The position numbers and the translations under genes are program-made. Below are positions 33,445 through 48,063 of a stretch of 64,000 nucleotides of DNA, piece by piece. Every line of letters starts with the position of its first letter. Position 1 is the stretch's first letter. The notes under the pieces are model-generated. The model did not search any database and was not told the origin of the DNA. It was given only the letters and a program-made list of their open reading frames with translations. Origin of the DNA: CAZMGG01 sp964565715 (GTDB lineage Bacteria; Planctomycetota; UBA1135; UBA2386); assembly GCA_964565715.1 (NCBI GenBank), contig CAZMGG010000004.1, positions 33,496 to 97,495 on the forward strand, read 5' to 3'.

Positions 33445-36342
33445 ATGACCACGACCGTCTTCCGCCGGACCGCGCCGGCCGTCCTCGCCGCTCTCGCCGC
33501 CCTGCTGGCCGGCTGCAGCGACAACATCGGCCGGGCCTTCGACCCGAACGTGACCCCGGGCGGCGGCGGTGGCACCACCGGACCCGCGTCCAACGTGCAG
33601 ATCGTGCCGGTGGGCGGCGATGCCCGGGAGGGCCGGCCGCTGGTGCGGGCGACGTTCCCCAAGGGCGGCGGCTGGCCGACGACGGTGCCGGTGGTGGTCG
33701 AGTTCAGCGAGAGCATCAACGAGGCCAGCCTGCAGCCGACCAGCGCCAACGGCACCGATGGCCGGCTGATCGTGCGGCTGAAGGGCACCACCCAGGCGAT
33801 CCCGGCGAGCTACGACTTCGTGCTGGGCGGGCGGGTGGCGATCCTGCGACCGCCGACCGGGTTCACCAACACCAACAACCAGCCCTTCGAGGTGGTGCTG
33901 CGGCCGGAGGCCCGCGACGCCGACGGGGTGCGGTTCAGCGGCACCACCGAGACGATCCTGGCGGAATTCACCGTCGACGAGGCCACCAGCGTGGCCGATG
34001 GCCGCATCCTGACCGTGTTGCCCCGGGACAACGCCAGCGACGTCGCCCGTGAGTCCGACGTGTTCGTGGTGTTCAACAAGCCGGTGAATGCGGCGACGCT
34101 GCAGGGCAACCTGCAGGTGCGGCCGGCGGGCGGCAGTGCGCTGGCCGGCACGGTGAGCACGCCGTTGCGCATCGCCGGCGTCGAGGATCCGCGGGTGGCG
34201 CGGTTCCGGATGACCGGCGGCCTGCCCGCCGGCGGTCTGGAGGTCGTGGTGAGCAGCGCCATCACGTTCGGGACGAACGGCACCCTGTCGTTCAACAACC
34301 GCACGCCGTTCAGCCGTTTCACGACGGTGCCGTTCCAGGCGCCCACCGCGGTCACCGTCGGCAATCCGGCCACCGGTTTCGCCGACAAGATCAACTCCGG
34401 CAACCTGGCGAACCTGGTGGTGCACGTCACCACGCCGGTGTCGGCGCTGGCGGGGGATCGGGTGGTGGCGCGGATCTACGGCCTGGATCCGGACACGCAG
34501 CCGACCGACGACGTGAACTTCGTCGAGCGTTCGGTGGCGCTGGCCGGCGACGGCGTGCAGACCGCGGTGGTGGACTTCGCCGGCGCGCTGGGCACGGTTG
34601 CGCGGCCGGAGTTCAGCGACGGCGCGGCGCTGTTCGCGGTGCAGCTGCAGCGGGGTGGGCAGCGCAGCGGCTACTTCCACAGCGCGTCGGCCGCCGACGT
34701 GCGGTTCGACGTGACGCCGCCGAGCCTGAGCCGGGCCGGGCCGCCCAACGTGGTCGGCACCAACGACGTGCTGAACGACCAGGAGAGCTGGACCTTCTTC
34801 GGCACCGCCAACGAGGCGGTGGCGGCGGCGACGCTCACCGACGGCGTGAACACGGCCGCGATGTTCGGCAGCGCCAGCGACGGCCGGTTCGCCTGCGCGC
34901 CGCTGACGTTGGGTCGGTTGACGGCGCCGCGGAGCTGGTCGCTGCTGCTGACCGACCGGGCCGGCAACATGGCCACGGCGGCGGTGACCGGCCGCGTGTT
35001 CCAGCGCGGGCTGCTGACCGGGGCCCAGGCCGGAACGCTGGTGGTGGAGGCCTACGACGAGGTGACGCTGCTGCCGGTGGCCGGCGCGACGGTGATCGTC
35101 GATCCGGGCGTGCCGACGGTGCCGCCCGCCGCCGGCCGGGTGATCGCCACCACCGGCGCCGATGGGCGGGCGACCCTCACCGGACTGGTCGCGGCGACCC
35201 ACACGGTCACGCTGGTGCGGAGTGGCTACCATCTGGTGACGCTCTACGACTCCGGTGTGGCGCATGCCTCCCTGCCGTTGCGGCCCGAGGCCGGCGCCAC
35301 CGGCACCCTGTCGGGCACGGTGGGCTTCCAGGGCGGGGCCGGCGTCACCGCGCTGGTGGGTGACACCGCCTTCGACGATCCGATGGTGCTGTCGGTGCGC
35401 ACGACCACGGCGGCGCCGACGGCGATCCCGGCCACCGCGATCCGGCCGAACCGGCCGCAGCTGATCTCGACGTTCACCGGCGTGTTCGAGCCGGCGGCGG
35501 TGCCGACGTACCTGGCGCATGCCTGCACGATGTGCGGCACCGATGGGCTGACGGCCAGTGCACCCACCGGGCCGGTGAGCGTTGGCGGCACCAGCAGCCC
35601 GACCCTCGCGCCGCTGACGGCGGCGGGCACCCAGGCGAGCCTGCTGGCGCCGTTCACCAAGAACCTCGCCCAGGCCACCGGTCTCGACACCGGCAACCTC
35701 GCCGGCGCGCCGACCGTGCGGATGACCGCGTCGCTGGCGGGATTCGGCGGCCAGGCCCTGATGGGGGTCGGCTTCGCCACCGTCACCACCGGCGCCAGCT
35801 ACAGCGTCAACGCCACCTACGCGCTGGGCTTCCTCGGCCTGCTGGCGCCCTACGTGCCGTCGATCTGGGTGGTGACCGAGGCGCGCGACGCCGGGGGCAA
35901 CGTGTCGCGCCACCGCGCCCTGTTCCTCATCAGCAACGGCAGCCTGATCGACCTGCTGGCGCCGCCGGCGATCCCGACCATCACGGCGCCGGGCGGGCCG
36001 AGCACCGGCGAGCCGGCGGTGACGTTCGTCGATCGCCTGGACCGGGCGACGCTGCCGGCGGGGCTGGCGATCGGCGAGGTGGTCGCCACGGATCCGCAGA
36101 GCCGGCAGTGGCGCCTGCTCTACGAGGACGGGAATGGCGCGGGGGGCAACCGCACGGTGCAGTTCCCGCCGCTCGGCGGCACCGGCGCCACCGGCCTCGC
36201 CAATGGCGCCTGGTCGGTGCGGGCCGAGGGTCGGCTGTTCCTGTCGACCACCTCGCTGCAGGGCGACCTGATGCTGGAGGACCGGCGGCGGATGGAGGTC
36301 ACCTACGCCCGGGCGGCGGCGGTGACCTTCACGGTCCAGTAA
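33445..36342 (+). CDS. Ig-like / carboxypeptidase-regulatory-domain surface lipoprotein
   Basis: A 965-residue lipoprotein (lipobox LAGC, cysteine about residue 25, then a Gly-rich spacer). Two SbsA/Big_5-type Ig domains follow: VPVVVEFSESINEASLQPTS (from about residue 75) and ESDVFVVFNKPVNAATLQG (from about 203). A further beta-rich region comes next. Around residues 530-600 is a carboxypeptidase-regulatory-like fold (LLPVAGATVIVDPG, GADGRATLTGLVAATHTVTL). The C-terminal 300 residues are unrecognised beta-rich sequence with one CTMC pair. TAGCCT lies 13 nt before the ATG. Probably a surface adhesin or structural protein. Confidence 0.78.
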   Translation: MTTTVFRRTAPAVLAALAALLAGCSDNIGRAFDPNVTPGGGGGTTGPASNVQIVPVGGDAREGRPLVRATFPKGGGWPTTVPVVVEFSESINEASLQPTSANGTDGRLIVRLKGTTQAIPASYDFVLGGRVAILRPPTGFTNTNNQPFEVVLRPEARDADGVRFSGTTETILAEFTVDEATSVADGRILTVLPRDNASDVARESDVFVVFNKPVNAATLQGNLQVRPAGGSALAGTVSTPLRIAGVEDPRVARFRMTGGLPAGGLEVVVSSAITFGTNGTLSFNNRTPFSRFTTVPFQAPTAVTVGNPATGFADKINSGNLANLVVHVTTPVSALAGDRVVARIYGLDPDTQPTDDVNFVERSVALAGDGVQTAVVDFAGALGTVARPEFSDGAALFAVQLQRGGQRSGYFHSASAADVRFDVTPPSLSRAGPPNVVGTNDVLNDQESWTFFGTANEAVAAATLTDGVNTAAMFGSASDGRFACAPLTLGRLTAPRSWSLLLTDRAGNMATAAVTGRVFQRGLLTGAQAGTLVVEAYDEVTLLPVAGATVIVDPGVPTVPPAAGRVIATTGADGRATLTGLVAATHTVTLVRSGYHLVTLYDSGVAHASLPLRPEAGATGTLSGTVGFQGGAGVTALVGDTAFDDPMVLSVRTTTAAPTAIPATAIRPNRPQLISTFTGVFEPAAVPTYLAHACTMCGTDGLTASAPTGPVSVGGTSSPTLAPLTAAGTQASLLAPFTKNLAQATGLDTGNLAGAPTVRMTASLAGFGGQALMGVGFATVTTGASYSVNATYALGFLGLLAPYVPSIWVVTEARDAGGNVSRHRALFLISNGSLIDLLAPPAIPTITAPGGPSTGEPAVTFVDRLDRATLPAGLAIGEVVATDPQSRQWRLLYEDGNGAGGNRTVQFPPLGGTGATGLANGAWSVRAEGRLFLSTTSLQGDLMLEDRRRMEVTYARAAAVTFTVQ

Positions 36343-36345
36343 GCG

Positions 36346-37023
36346 ATGGCGGCGCCTGGACCGGCGGGGCGGCGGGCGGTGGCGCTGCTGTCGGGCGGCC
36401 TCGACTCCGGCGTGGCGGCGGCCGCCTTCCGCGACGAGGGCGGCGAACTGGCCCTCTGCCTGTTCTGCACCTACGGGCAGCGGGCCGCCGTGGCCGAACG
36501 CCGCGCCGCCGAGGCCCTGGCGGTCCGGTTCGGCGCCCCGTTCGAGACGGTGGACCTGCCGTGGCTCCGCGCCGTCGCCACCGCCGCCGGTTCGGCCCTG
36601 GTGGCCCCCGGCGCCACGGTGCCCACCGGCACCCGCGAGCAGCCCGGCGACCCGCAGAGCGCCGCCGCGGTCTGGGTGCCGGCCCGCAACGCCGTGCTGG
36701 TGGCCATCGCCGCCGCGTTCGCCGAGGCCCGGGGCGCCGGCGTGGTGCTGGCGGGCTTCAACCGCGAGGAGGCCGCCACCTTCCCGGACAACTCGCCGGC
36801 CTTCGTCGCCGCCGCCGACGCCCTGCTGGGCCTTGCCACCCGCACCGGCGTGAAGGTCGTGAGCCCGACGCTGGGGTGGGACAAGGTCGGGATCGCCGCC
36901 GCCGCCCGGCGGCTCGGGCTCGGTCCCGGCGACTTCTGGTCCTGCTACCTGGGCGGGGCTGTGCCCTGCGGGTCCTGCGAATCGTGCCTGCGGTCGGCGC
37001 GGGCCTGGGCCGCAGCGGACTGA
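36346..37023 (+). CDS. queC: 7-cyano-7-deazaguanine synthase QueC
   Basis: A 225-residue PP-loop enzyme that turns 7-carboxy-7-deazaguanine into preQ0, the precursor of queuosine and of deazaguanine DNA modifications. The ATP loop is ALLSGGLDSGVAAAAF; VWVPARNAVLVAIAAAF is the conserved VPxRN motif. The zinc site is CYLGGAVPCGSCESC near the C-terminus. The ATG lies 3 nt after the surface lipoprotein stop, suggesting co-transcription although the roles differ. Other queuosine genes (queD, queE, queF) are not in the window. Confidence 0.93.
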   Translation: MAAPGPAGRRAVALLSGGLDSGVAAAAFRDEGGELALCLFCTYGQRAAVAERRAAEALAVRFGAPFETVDLPWLRAVATAAGSALVAPGATVPTGTREQPGDPQSAAAVWVPARNAVLVAIAAAFAEARGAGVVLAGFNREEAATFPDNSPAFVAAADALLGLATRTGVKVVSPTLGWDKVGIAAAARRLGLGPGDFWSCYLGGAVPCGSCESCLRSARAWAAAD

Positions 37024-37071
37024 TCGCCGGCATTCCCGGCCTGCACGCGTGCATCGGGGCCCGGCGCTGGC

Positions 37072-37077
37072 TATGGT
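37072..37077 (+). promoter_or_regulatory. Possible -10 box for the GNA1162-like lipoprotein gene
   Basis: TATGGT lies 77 nt before the ATG at 37155. It predicts a 5' leader of about 70 nt that would contain the palindrome at 37122-37140. No good -35 is seen. Confidence 0.3.
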
Positions 37078-37121
37078 CCCGACGGATGTCTGTCCGGCGG
37101 TCCGCGTGGACCCCGGTTGCC

Positions 37122-37140
37122 CGGAATCCCAGGGATTCCG
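37122..37140. promoter_or_regulatory. Perfect 19-bp palindrome just before a Shine-Dalgarno site
   Basis: CGGAATCCCAGGGATTCCG has 9-bp arms around a central A. It ends one base before GGAGGA (37142-37147), which lies 7 nt before the ATG. It could be a repressor operator or a leader-RNA element that hides the ribosome site. Confidence 0.5.
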
Positions 37141-37154
37141 CGGAGGAAACGGTC

Positions 37155-37778
37155 ATGGTCAACAAGGTCGTCAAGGTCGTGAAGAACGTCCCGCTCGCTG
37201 CGTCCGCCCTCGTCGTGCTGCTGGCCGCCTGCGAGACGCGGCCGCCCATGCTGACGACGCCGTCCTTCGTCACCTCGCCGGCGCTGGCGGTGCGCAACCC
37301 GTCGGACATCGCCGTCCTGCCCCTGGAGGACGGTACCAGCGACCAGGGCGTGTCGCGGCACCTCGAGCTGATGCGGCAGATCCTGATGCGGCAGCTGCCC
37401 AACCGGCTCTACTCACCGCTCACCGCCCAGGCGGTCGATGCGGCCATCCGGGACGAGCACCGCTCGGGCAGCGAGACGATCCTGACGCCCGCCTACCTGA
37501 AGCGCGTGGCGGGCAAGGCCCGCGAGGACGCGGTGATGGCGGTGCGCATCGATCGCTGGGACGAGTCGTCCCTGCTGCTCGACAAGCGGGTCCGCTTCCA
37601 GATCCAGGCGGCCCTGATGGCGGCCGACGGCGAACTGCTCTGGAATGGCACCCTGGTCGGCGAGGCCAAGGCCGGCGGCGCCGGCGCCGCGCCGCTGGAC
37701 AAGGAAGGCATGGCCCGTTCCTGCGCCGAGCTGGCCATGGTGGAACTGCTCAACCAGCTCCACCGCCGGCACCCCTGA
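37155..37778 (+). CDS. Lipoprotein resembling the GNA1162 (DUF799) family
   Basis: A 207-residue lipoprotein: MVNKVVKVVKNVPLAASALV then lipobox LAAC. The mature part has alternating strands and helices: SDIAVLPLEDGTSDQGVSRH, LMRQILMRQLPNRLYSPLTA, EDAVMAVRIDRWDESSLLLD and AADGELLWNGTLVG. This order recalls GNA1162/CsgG-like outer-membrane-associated lipoproteins; the match is by pattern only. The start is well fixed by GGAGGA 7 nt upstream. The gene stands alone between queC and rpsO. Function unknown. Confidence 0.75.
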   Translation: MVNKVVKVVKNVPLAASALVVLLAACETRPPMLTTPSFVTSPALAVRNPSDIAVLPLEDGTSDQGVSRHLELMRQILMRQLPNRLYSPLTAQAVDAAIRDEHRSGSETILTPAYLKRVAGKAREDAVMAVRIDRWDESSLLLDKRVRFQIQAALMAADGELLWNGTLVGEAKAGGAGAAPLDKEGMARSCAELAMVELLNQLHRRHP

Positions 37779-37826
37779 CCGTTCGGCAGGCGGCCTTCAG
37801 GCTCGCCGGCCGCGGCGCCGATGGTG

Positions 37827-37869
37827 GGGGAACCCAGGGTGTTCCCCGGGCCGGTCCGATGTCATCGGA
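37827..37869. promoter_or_regulatory. Two inverted repeats downstream of the lipoprotein gene
   Basis: GGGGAAC-(7 nt)-GTTCCCC is a possible terminator stem without a T-run. TCCGATG-T-CATCGGA (37855-37869) is a perfect 15-bp palindrome. They lie in the 256-nt gap before rpsO, ahead of its predicted promoter, so they may end the upstream transcript or act as an operator. Confidence 0.4.
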
Positions 37870-37913
37870 TGCCAGGCGCCGGCAGGATTCCGCCCGGCGG
37901 ACCCGGCGCGCGG

Positions 37914-37942
37914 TTGCGCCGCCAGGGCCAGGTCGCTACCGT
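37914..37942 (+). promoter_or_regulatory. Predicted rpsO promoter
   Basis: TTGCGC (37914-37919) and TACCGT (37937-37942) are 17 nt apart. The predicted start near 37949 leaves a leader of about 85 nt, long enough for the S15 autoregulatory structures found before rpsO in other bacteria. I could not match this leader to a known S15-binding fold. Confidence 0.35.
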
Positions 37943-38034
37943 CCTGCCCTTTTCCATGCCCGCAAGGGCCGACCGCGCACCCGGAATCCCCTGTTCTGGA
38001 GCGCTGGTTCTGAACCCGAAAGGACGCAGCAGGG

Positions 38035-38301
38035 ATGATCGCCAAGGACACCAAGCAGAAGCTCATCAGCGATTTCCGCACCCACGGCACCGACAGCGGC
38101 TCGCCGGAGGTCCAGATCGCGGTCCTCACCGCGAACATCAAGGAGCTGACCGAGCACATGCAGCGGCACCCCAAGGACTACCACAGCCGGCACGGCCTGC
38201 TGAAGATGGTGAGCCGCCGCAACCGCCTGCTCCGCTACCTCGGCCGCGTCGATCGCACTCGTTACCTCCAGATCGTGGAGAAGCTCGGCCTGCGCAAGTG
38301 A
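38035..38301 (+). CDS. rpsO: 30S ribosomal protein S15
   Basis: An 88-residue protein with the S15 signature along its whole length: HGTDSGSPEVQIAVLTANIK, LTEHMQRHPKDYHSRHGLLK, MVSRRNRLLRYLGRVDRTRY. It binds 16S rRNA in the central domain of the small subunit. AAAGGA lies 10 nt before the ATG. pnp follows after a 354-nt structured gap, the conserved rpsO-pnp order. Autoregulation by binding its own leader is known in other bacteria and plausible here. Confidence 0.98.
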   Translation: MIAKDTKQKLISDFRTHGTDSGSPEVQIAVLTANIKELTEHMQRHPKDYHSRHGLLKMVSRRNRLLRYLGRVDRTRYLQIVEKLGLRK

Positions 38302-38655
38302 CGCGCTCCGACTCCACGTTCTGGCCCCGGCGCCGCCTCCACCCCCGGAGGCCCGCCACGGCAGCCATGCCGCCAGCAATCACAGGAGAACCGTAGGCAA
38401 CCACAGAGGCCGTCGCGGACCAGGAAGGTCCGGGCGGCGCATGCCCCACCGCCGGAGCGGCGGTCGCGGGTGACAGACGCGCAGCGCTGGTGCGCTGCGT
38501 CCACGGGCGGCGTCGGCGAGAGTCCACCAGGAGGGTGGCGGTCCGACGCGCCGGCCCAGGGGCCCGGGCCCCATCCGTCCGCGTGAGCCGGCCACGAGCG
38601 CCGGCGCGGACCCATTCCCCGGACACGAGAAGTGAGAGAGAAGAGAGAACCTTCG
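38302..38655 (+). promoter_or_regulatory. 354-nt structured leader between rpsO and pnp
   Basis: No gene is seen. The leader has consecutive stable stems. GGACC-AGGAA-GGTCC spans 38417-38431. CCGCCG-GAG-CGGCGG spans 38449-38463. A bulged GACGC/AGCGC stem with a TGGT loop spans 38476-38501. GCGTCGG (38510-38516) pairs with CCGACGC (38543-38549) and encloses CCACC-AGGAG-GGTGG (38524-38538). A purine run (GAGAGAGAAGAGAGAA) lies before the ATG. In Escherichia coli the pnp leader is a target of RNase III and PNPase autoregulation; a similar role is inferred here. Confidence 0.5.
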
Positions 38656-41600
38656 ATGGCAAGCAAGAAGACCAGGACGGATCGTCAGGAGCAGCAGCCG
38701 CTGCCCATGGAACAGGATCAGGAGCAGGGGGGCGGCACGGGCCGCAGCGGCGGCCGGCGCCGGCGCGGCCGTGGCCGCGGGCGCGACGACGACGCCCAGG
38801 GCGCCCAGGATGACGGCGGCGACGGCGGTGACGGCGCGGTGGCCACGGCGCCGGCGACCGGGCGCACGGCCGCTACGGGTCACGTGACGGTGTCCGCCGA
38901 GATCGGCGGCCGCACGCTGACGATCGAGACGGGCCGCTTCGCCAAGCTGAGCGACGGCGCCGCGGTGGTCCGCTACGGCGACACGATGGTGCTGGCCACG
39001 GCGGTGAGCGCCAAGGGCCGCGACGACATCGACTTCTTCCCCCTGACCGTCGACTACCGCGAGAAGACCGCGGCCGGCGGCTTCATCCCGGGCGGCTTCT
39101 TCAAGCGCGAGGGCCGGCCGACCACCAAGGAGATCCTCGCCTGCCGCATCATCGACCGGTCGATCCGGCCGATGTTCCCGGACGGCTTCCGCAAGGAGGT
39201 CCAGGTGATGTCGCAGGTGCTGTCCTCGGACCGCGAGAACGACCCCGACGTGCTGGCGGCGATCGCCAGCTTCGCCGCCCTGGCGCTCAGCTCGATCCCC
39301 AACGGCCAGACGCTGGGCATGTGCCGCATCGGCCTGGTCGATGGCAAGCTGGTGCTCAACCCGACCTGGTCCGTGCTGCAGGGCGCCGAGAACCAGCTCA
39401 ACCTCACCGTCGCCGGCCACCAGGACGCGATCGTGATGGTCGAGGCGGGAGCGAAGCAGGTCACCGAGGAGGTCATGCTGGAGGCCCTGGCGCTCGGCCA
39501 GAAGACCGCGGCGCGGATCGCCGCCCTGATCGACGATCTGGTGGCGAAGGCCGGCAAGCCGAAGGCGGCGTTCGAGCCGCCGCCCTCCCACGATGCCCTG
39601 CGCAAGGAGATCCTGGCGAAGTTCGGCGACGCCCTGCAGGCCGCGCCGGTGTCGCCGGGCAACAAGGCAGCCCGCAGCGCCGCCACCAAGGCCGCCAAGG
39701 AGGCCGCGGTGAAGGGCATGCCGGCCCCCGCCGGCAGCACCCCGGAGCAGCAGAAGGCCCACGAGAAGCTGGTCGGCGAGATCTGCGGCGAGATCTGCAA
39801 GCAGGCCGAGCGCGACTCGATCCTGCGCGGCCGCCGCGCCGACGGCCGTGACACCAAGACCATCCGGCCGATCACCATCGAGGTGGGCGTGCTGCCCCGC
39901 GTCCACGGCTCGGTGCTGTTCACCCGCGGCGAGACCCAGTCGCTGGGCATCGTCACGCTGGGCGGCGTCGACGATCAGCAGATCATCGACGGCCTGATGC
40001 CCGAGGGCCGCAAGCGCTTCATGCTGCACTACTCGTTCCCGCCGTTCAGCGTGAACGAGGTCAAGCGCCTCGGCGGTCCCGGCCGCCGCGAGATCGGCCA
40101 CGGCGCCCTGGCCGAGCGCTCCCTCGAGGTGGTGATCCCGCCGAAGGAGGCGTTCCCCTACACGATCCGCATCACCTCCGAGATCCTGGAGTCGAACGGC
40201 AGCTCGTCGATGGCCACGGTGTGCTCCGGCACCCTGGCGATGATGGACGCCGGCGTGAAGATCCAGCAGCCGGTGGCGGGCATCGCCATGGGCCTCGTGA
40301 TGGAGGGCAAGAAGTACGCGATCCTGTCCGACATCCTCGGCAGCGAGGACGGCTGCGGCGACATGGACTTCAAGGTCGCCGGCACCGGCAAGGGCATCAC
40401 CGCCCTGCAGATGGACATCAAGTGCGACGGCCTCACCCCGGCGATCATGGCCGAGGCCCTGGAGCAGGCCCGGCAGGGCCGGCTGCACATCCTGCGCAAG
40501 ATGCTGGAGGCCCTGCGCGCGCCGCGCGAGCAGCTCAGCCCGAACGCGCCGCGCCTCGAATCCCTGATCGTGCCGGCCGAGAAGATCGGCCTCATCATCG
40601 GGCCTGCCGGGCGGAACATCCGCAAGATGCAGGAGGACTTCGAGTGCAAGATCAGCATCGAGGACGGCGGCCTGTGCACGATCACCGGCGTCGTCGCCGA
40701 GAAGGTGATGGCCTGCCTCGACTACATCAAGACCATGACCGCCGAGGTGGAACTCGGCAAGATCTACGAGGGCCGCGTCACCGCCATCAAGGAGTTCGGC
40801 GCGTTCGTCGAGGTGCTGCCGAGCCAGGAGGGCCTGGTGCACGTCTCCGAGCTGTCCGACGGCTTCATCAACTCGGTCACCGACGTGGTCCGCATCGGCG
40901 ACGTGGTGAAGGTGAAGGTCATCGGCATCGACGACTTCGGCAAGATCAAGCTGAGCCGCAAGGCGGTCATCCTCGAGGAGGGTGGCGGCGGCGGTGCGCC
41001 GGCCGGCGGCGCTGCCGAGCGGCCCGAGCGGGCCGAGCGTGGTGAACGCCCCGAGCGCGGCTTCGGCCGTGACCGCGGGGATCGCCCGGAGCGCGGCTTC
41101 GGCCGTGACCGGGGCGATCGCGGCGATCGCCCCGAGCGCGGCTTCGGCCGCGATCGCGAGGAGCGCGGTGATCGTGGTGGTGACCGTGGTGATCGTCCCG
41201 AGCGTGGCTTCGGCCGCGACCGCGAGGAGCGTGGTGACCGTGGTGATCGTCCCGAGCGCGGCGATCGCCCGGCCCGGCGCGAGGAACGCGAGGAGCGCGG
41301 TGACCGTGGCGACCGCCCCGAGCGCGGCTTCGGTCGTGACCGTGAGGAGCGGTCGGATCGCCCCGAGCGCGGCGATCGCCCTGCCCGGCGCGAGGAACGC
41401 GAGGAGCGCGGTGACCGTGGCGACCGTCCGGAGCGCGGCTTCGGCCGTGACCGCGAGGAGCGGTCGGATCGNNNNNNNNNNNNNNNNNNNNNNNNNNNNN
41501 NNNNNNNNNNNNNNNNNNNNNNNNNNNNNNNNNNNNNNNNNNNNNNNNNNNNNNNNNNNNNNNNNNNNNNNGTGGCGACCGTCCGGAGCGCGGCTTCGGC

Positions 41601-42098
41601 CGTGACCGCGAGGAGCGGTCGGATCGTCCCGAGCGCGGCGATCGCCCTGCCCGGCGCGAGGAACGCGAGGAGCGCGGTGACCGTGGCGACCGTCCGGAGC
41701 GCGGCTTCGGCCGTGACCGCGAGGAGCGGTCGGATCGCCCCGAGCGCGGCGATCGTCCTGCCCGTCGTGAGGACCGTGGCGAGCGCGGGGACCGCGGCGG
41801 CCCGCGTGGCGAGCGCGAGGACCGCGGCGGTGGCCGTGACCGCGAGGAGCGCGGGGACCGCGGCGGACGCGACGACCGTCGCGGCGGCTTCGGGCGGCCC
41901 GAGCGCAGCGCCCCGCCGTTGGCCGAGTTCGACACCGTGCCCGCGGACCTGGAGCCCCAGGTGGGCGACCTGGAGCAGGCGGAGAACGTGTTCGGCGACG
42001 ACTTCCACCGTGGCGGCGAGGACCGCGGCGGCGACGATCGTGGCGAGCGCGGCTCCCGGGATGATGGTCGGCGTCGTGGCCGGCCTCGTCGCCGCTAG
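38656..42098 (+). CDS. pnp: Polynucleotide phosphorylase with charged repeat tail (contains assembly gap)
   Basis: PNPase degrades RNA 3'-to-5' with phosphate. A charged extension of about 75 residues (GRSGGRRRRGRGRGRDDD) precedes the first RNase PH domain (VDYREKTAAGGFIPGGFFKR, REG). An all-helical linker and the second RNase PH domain follow (FTRGETQSLGIVTLGG, SDILGSEDGCGDMDFKVAGT, catalytic acidic cluster). KH comes next (LIIGPAGRNIRKM) and then S1 (YEGRVTAIKEFGAFVEVLPS). After S1, from about base 40980, is a long Arg/Asp/Glu/Gly repeat tail broken by 100 N. The correct frame resumes after the gap (GDRPERGFGRDREERSD) and ends at TAG 42096-42098, so the two sides differ in numerical frame only because the gap length is arbitrary. 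Confidence 0.95.
41248..41735 (+). repeat. 111-bp tandem repeat in the pnp 3' end
   Basis: The unit encodes 37 residues beginning RPERGDRPARREEREERGDR and ending GFGRDREERSD. Complete near-identical copies run at 41248-41358, 41359-41469 and, after the gap, 41625-41735. A partial copy borders the gap at 41572-41624. Shorter related repeats precede (from about 41010). Copy number is unknown because the assembly broke inside the array. Confidence 0.9.
41472..41571. other. Assembly gap (100 N) within the repeat array
   Basis: One hundred N, a conventional placeholder length. It lies between copies of the 111-bp repeat, which explains the break. Confidence 1.
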
Positions 42099-42122
42099 CC
42101 GACGCGCCTGACGGATCCCCGC

Positions 42123-42164
42123 GCCGCCCGCCACCTCGCCACCCCAGGCGAGATGGCGGGCGGC
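42123..42164 (+). terminator. Long hairpin after pnp
   Basis: An 18-bp stem with a single mismatch (arms 42123-42140 and 42147-42164) closes on the loop ACCCCA, 24 nt after the pnp stop. There is no T-run, so it is either a weak intrinsic terminator or a 3'-end stabilising hairpin. Confidence 0.6.
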
Positions 42165-42201
42165 GTCGTGTACGGACGCTCGCGCTCGCGGTGCCGCGGG
42201 C

Positions 42202-42207
42202 TAGAGT
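42202..42207 (+). promoter_or_regulatory. -10 box of the sigma-54 sensor gene (leaderless style)
   Basis: TAGAGT ends 8 nt before the ATG at 42216, with no Shine-Dalgarno sequence between. The activator gene itself thus appears to use the housekeeping sigma factor. Confidence 0.4.
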
Positions 42208-42215
42208 AACTGGCC

Positions 42216-47885
<5,670 letters not shown>

Positions 47886-47962
47886 TCTGGCCACGTGACC
47901 AATGGGTCCGGCTGGCGGTCCCGCAGTGGCTGATTATCTCCCAGGCCGTGGCGGATTCACCA

Positions 47963-48026
47963 TCACCCGTGACTCTCCGAAAAATCACAGAACGGCGTAA
48001 GTCAATTCTATAAATGTAGTTGTGAT
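47963..48026. promoter_or_regulatory. Candidate upstream activator sites
   Basis: TCAC-CC-GTGA (47963-47972) and the separated pair ATCACA (47984-47989) and TGTGAT (48021-48026) lie 40-115 bp before the sigma-54 promoter. The stretch is unusually A/T-rich for this genome. The position suits enhancer sites for the adjacent activator; binding is not shown by sequence alone. Confidence 0.4.
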
Positions 48027-48063
48027 CTCATAATGATCCGCCGATGGGGCTGGCAAAATTGGT

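Noticed and set aside
38417..38549. RNase P RNA or SRP RNA in the rpsO-pnp gap (AGGAAGGTCCGGGC recalls part of RNase P)
   Set aside because: The other conserved RNase P blocks and the SRP GGAAGG-type loop context are absent, and the stems do not match either fold. A structured mRNA leader is the better reading.
41010..41800. CRISPR array suggested by regular repeats
   Set aside because: The repeats are 111-bp, contiguous, in frame and encode the Arg/Asp/Glu tail of PNPase. There are no unique spacers.
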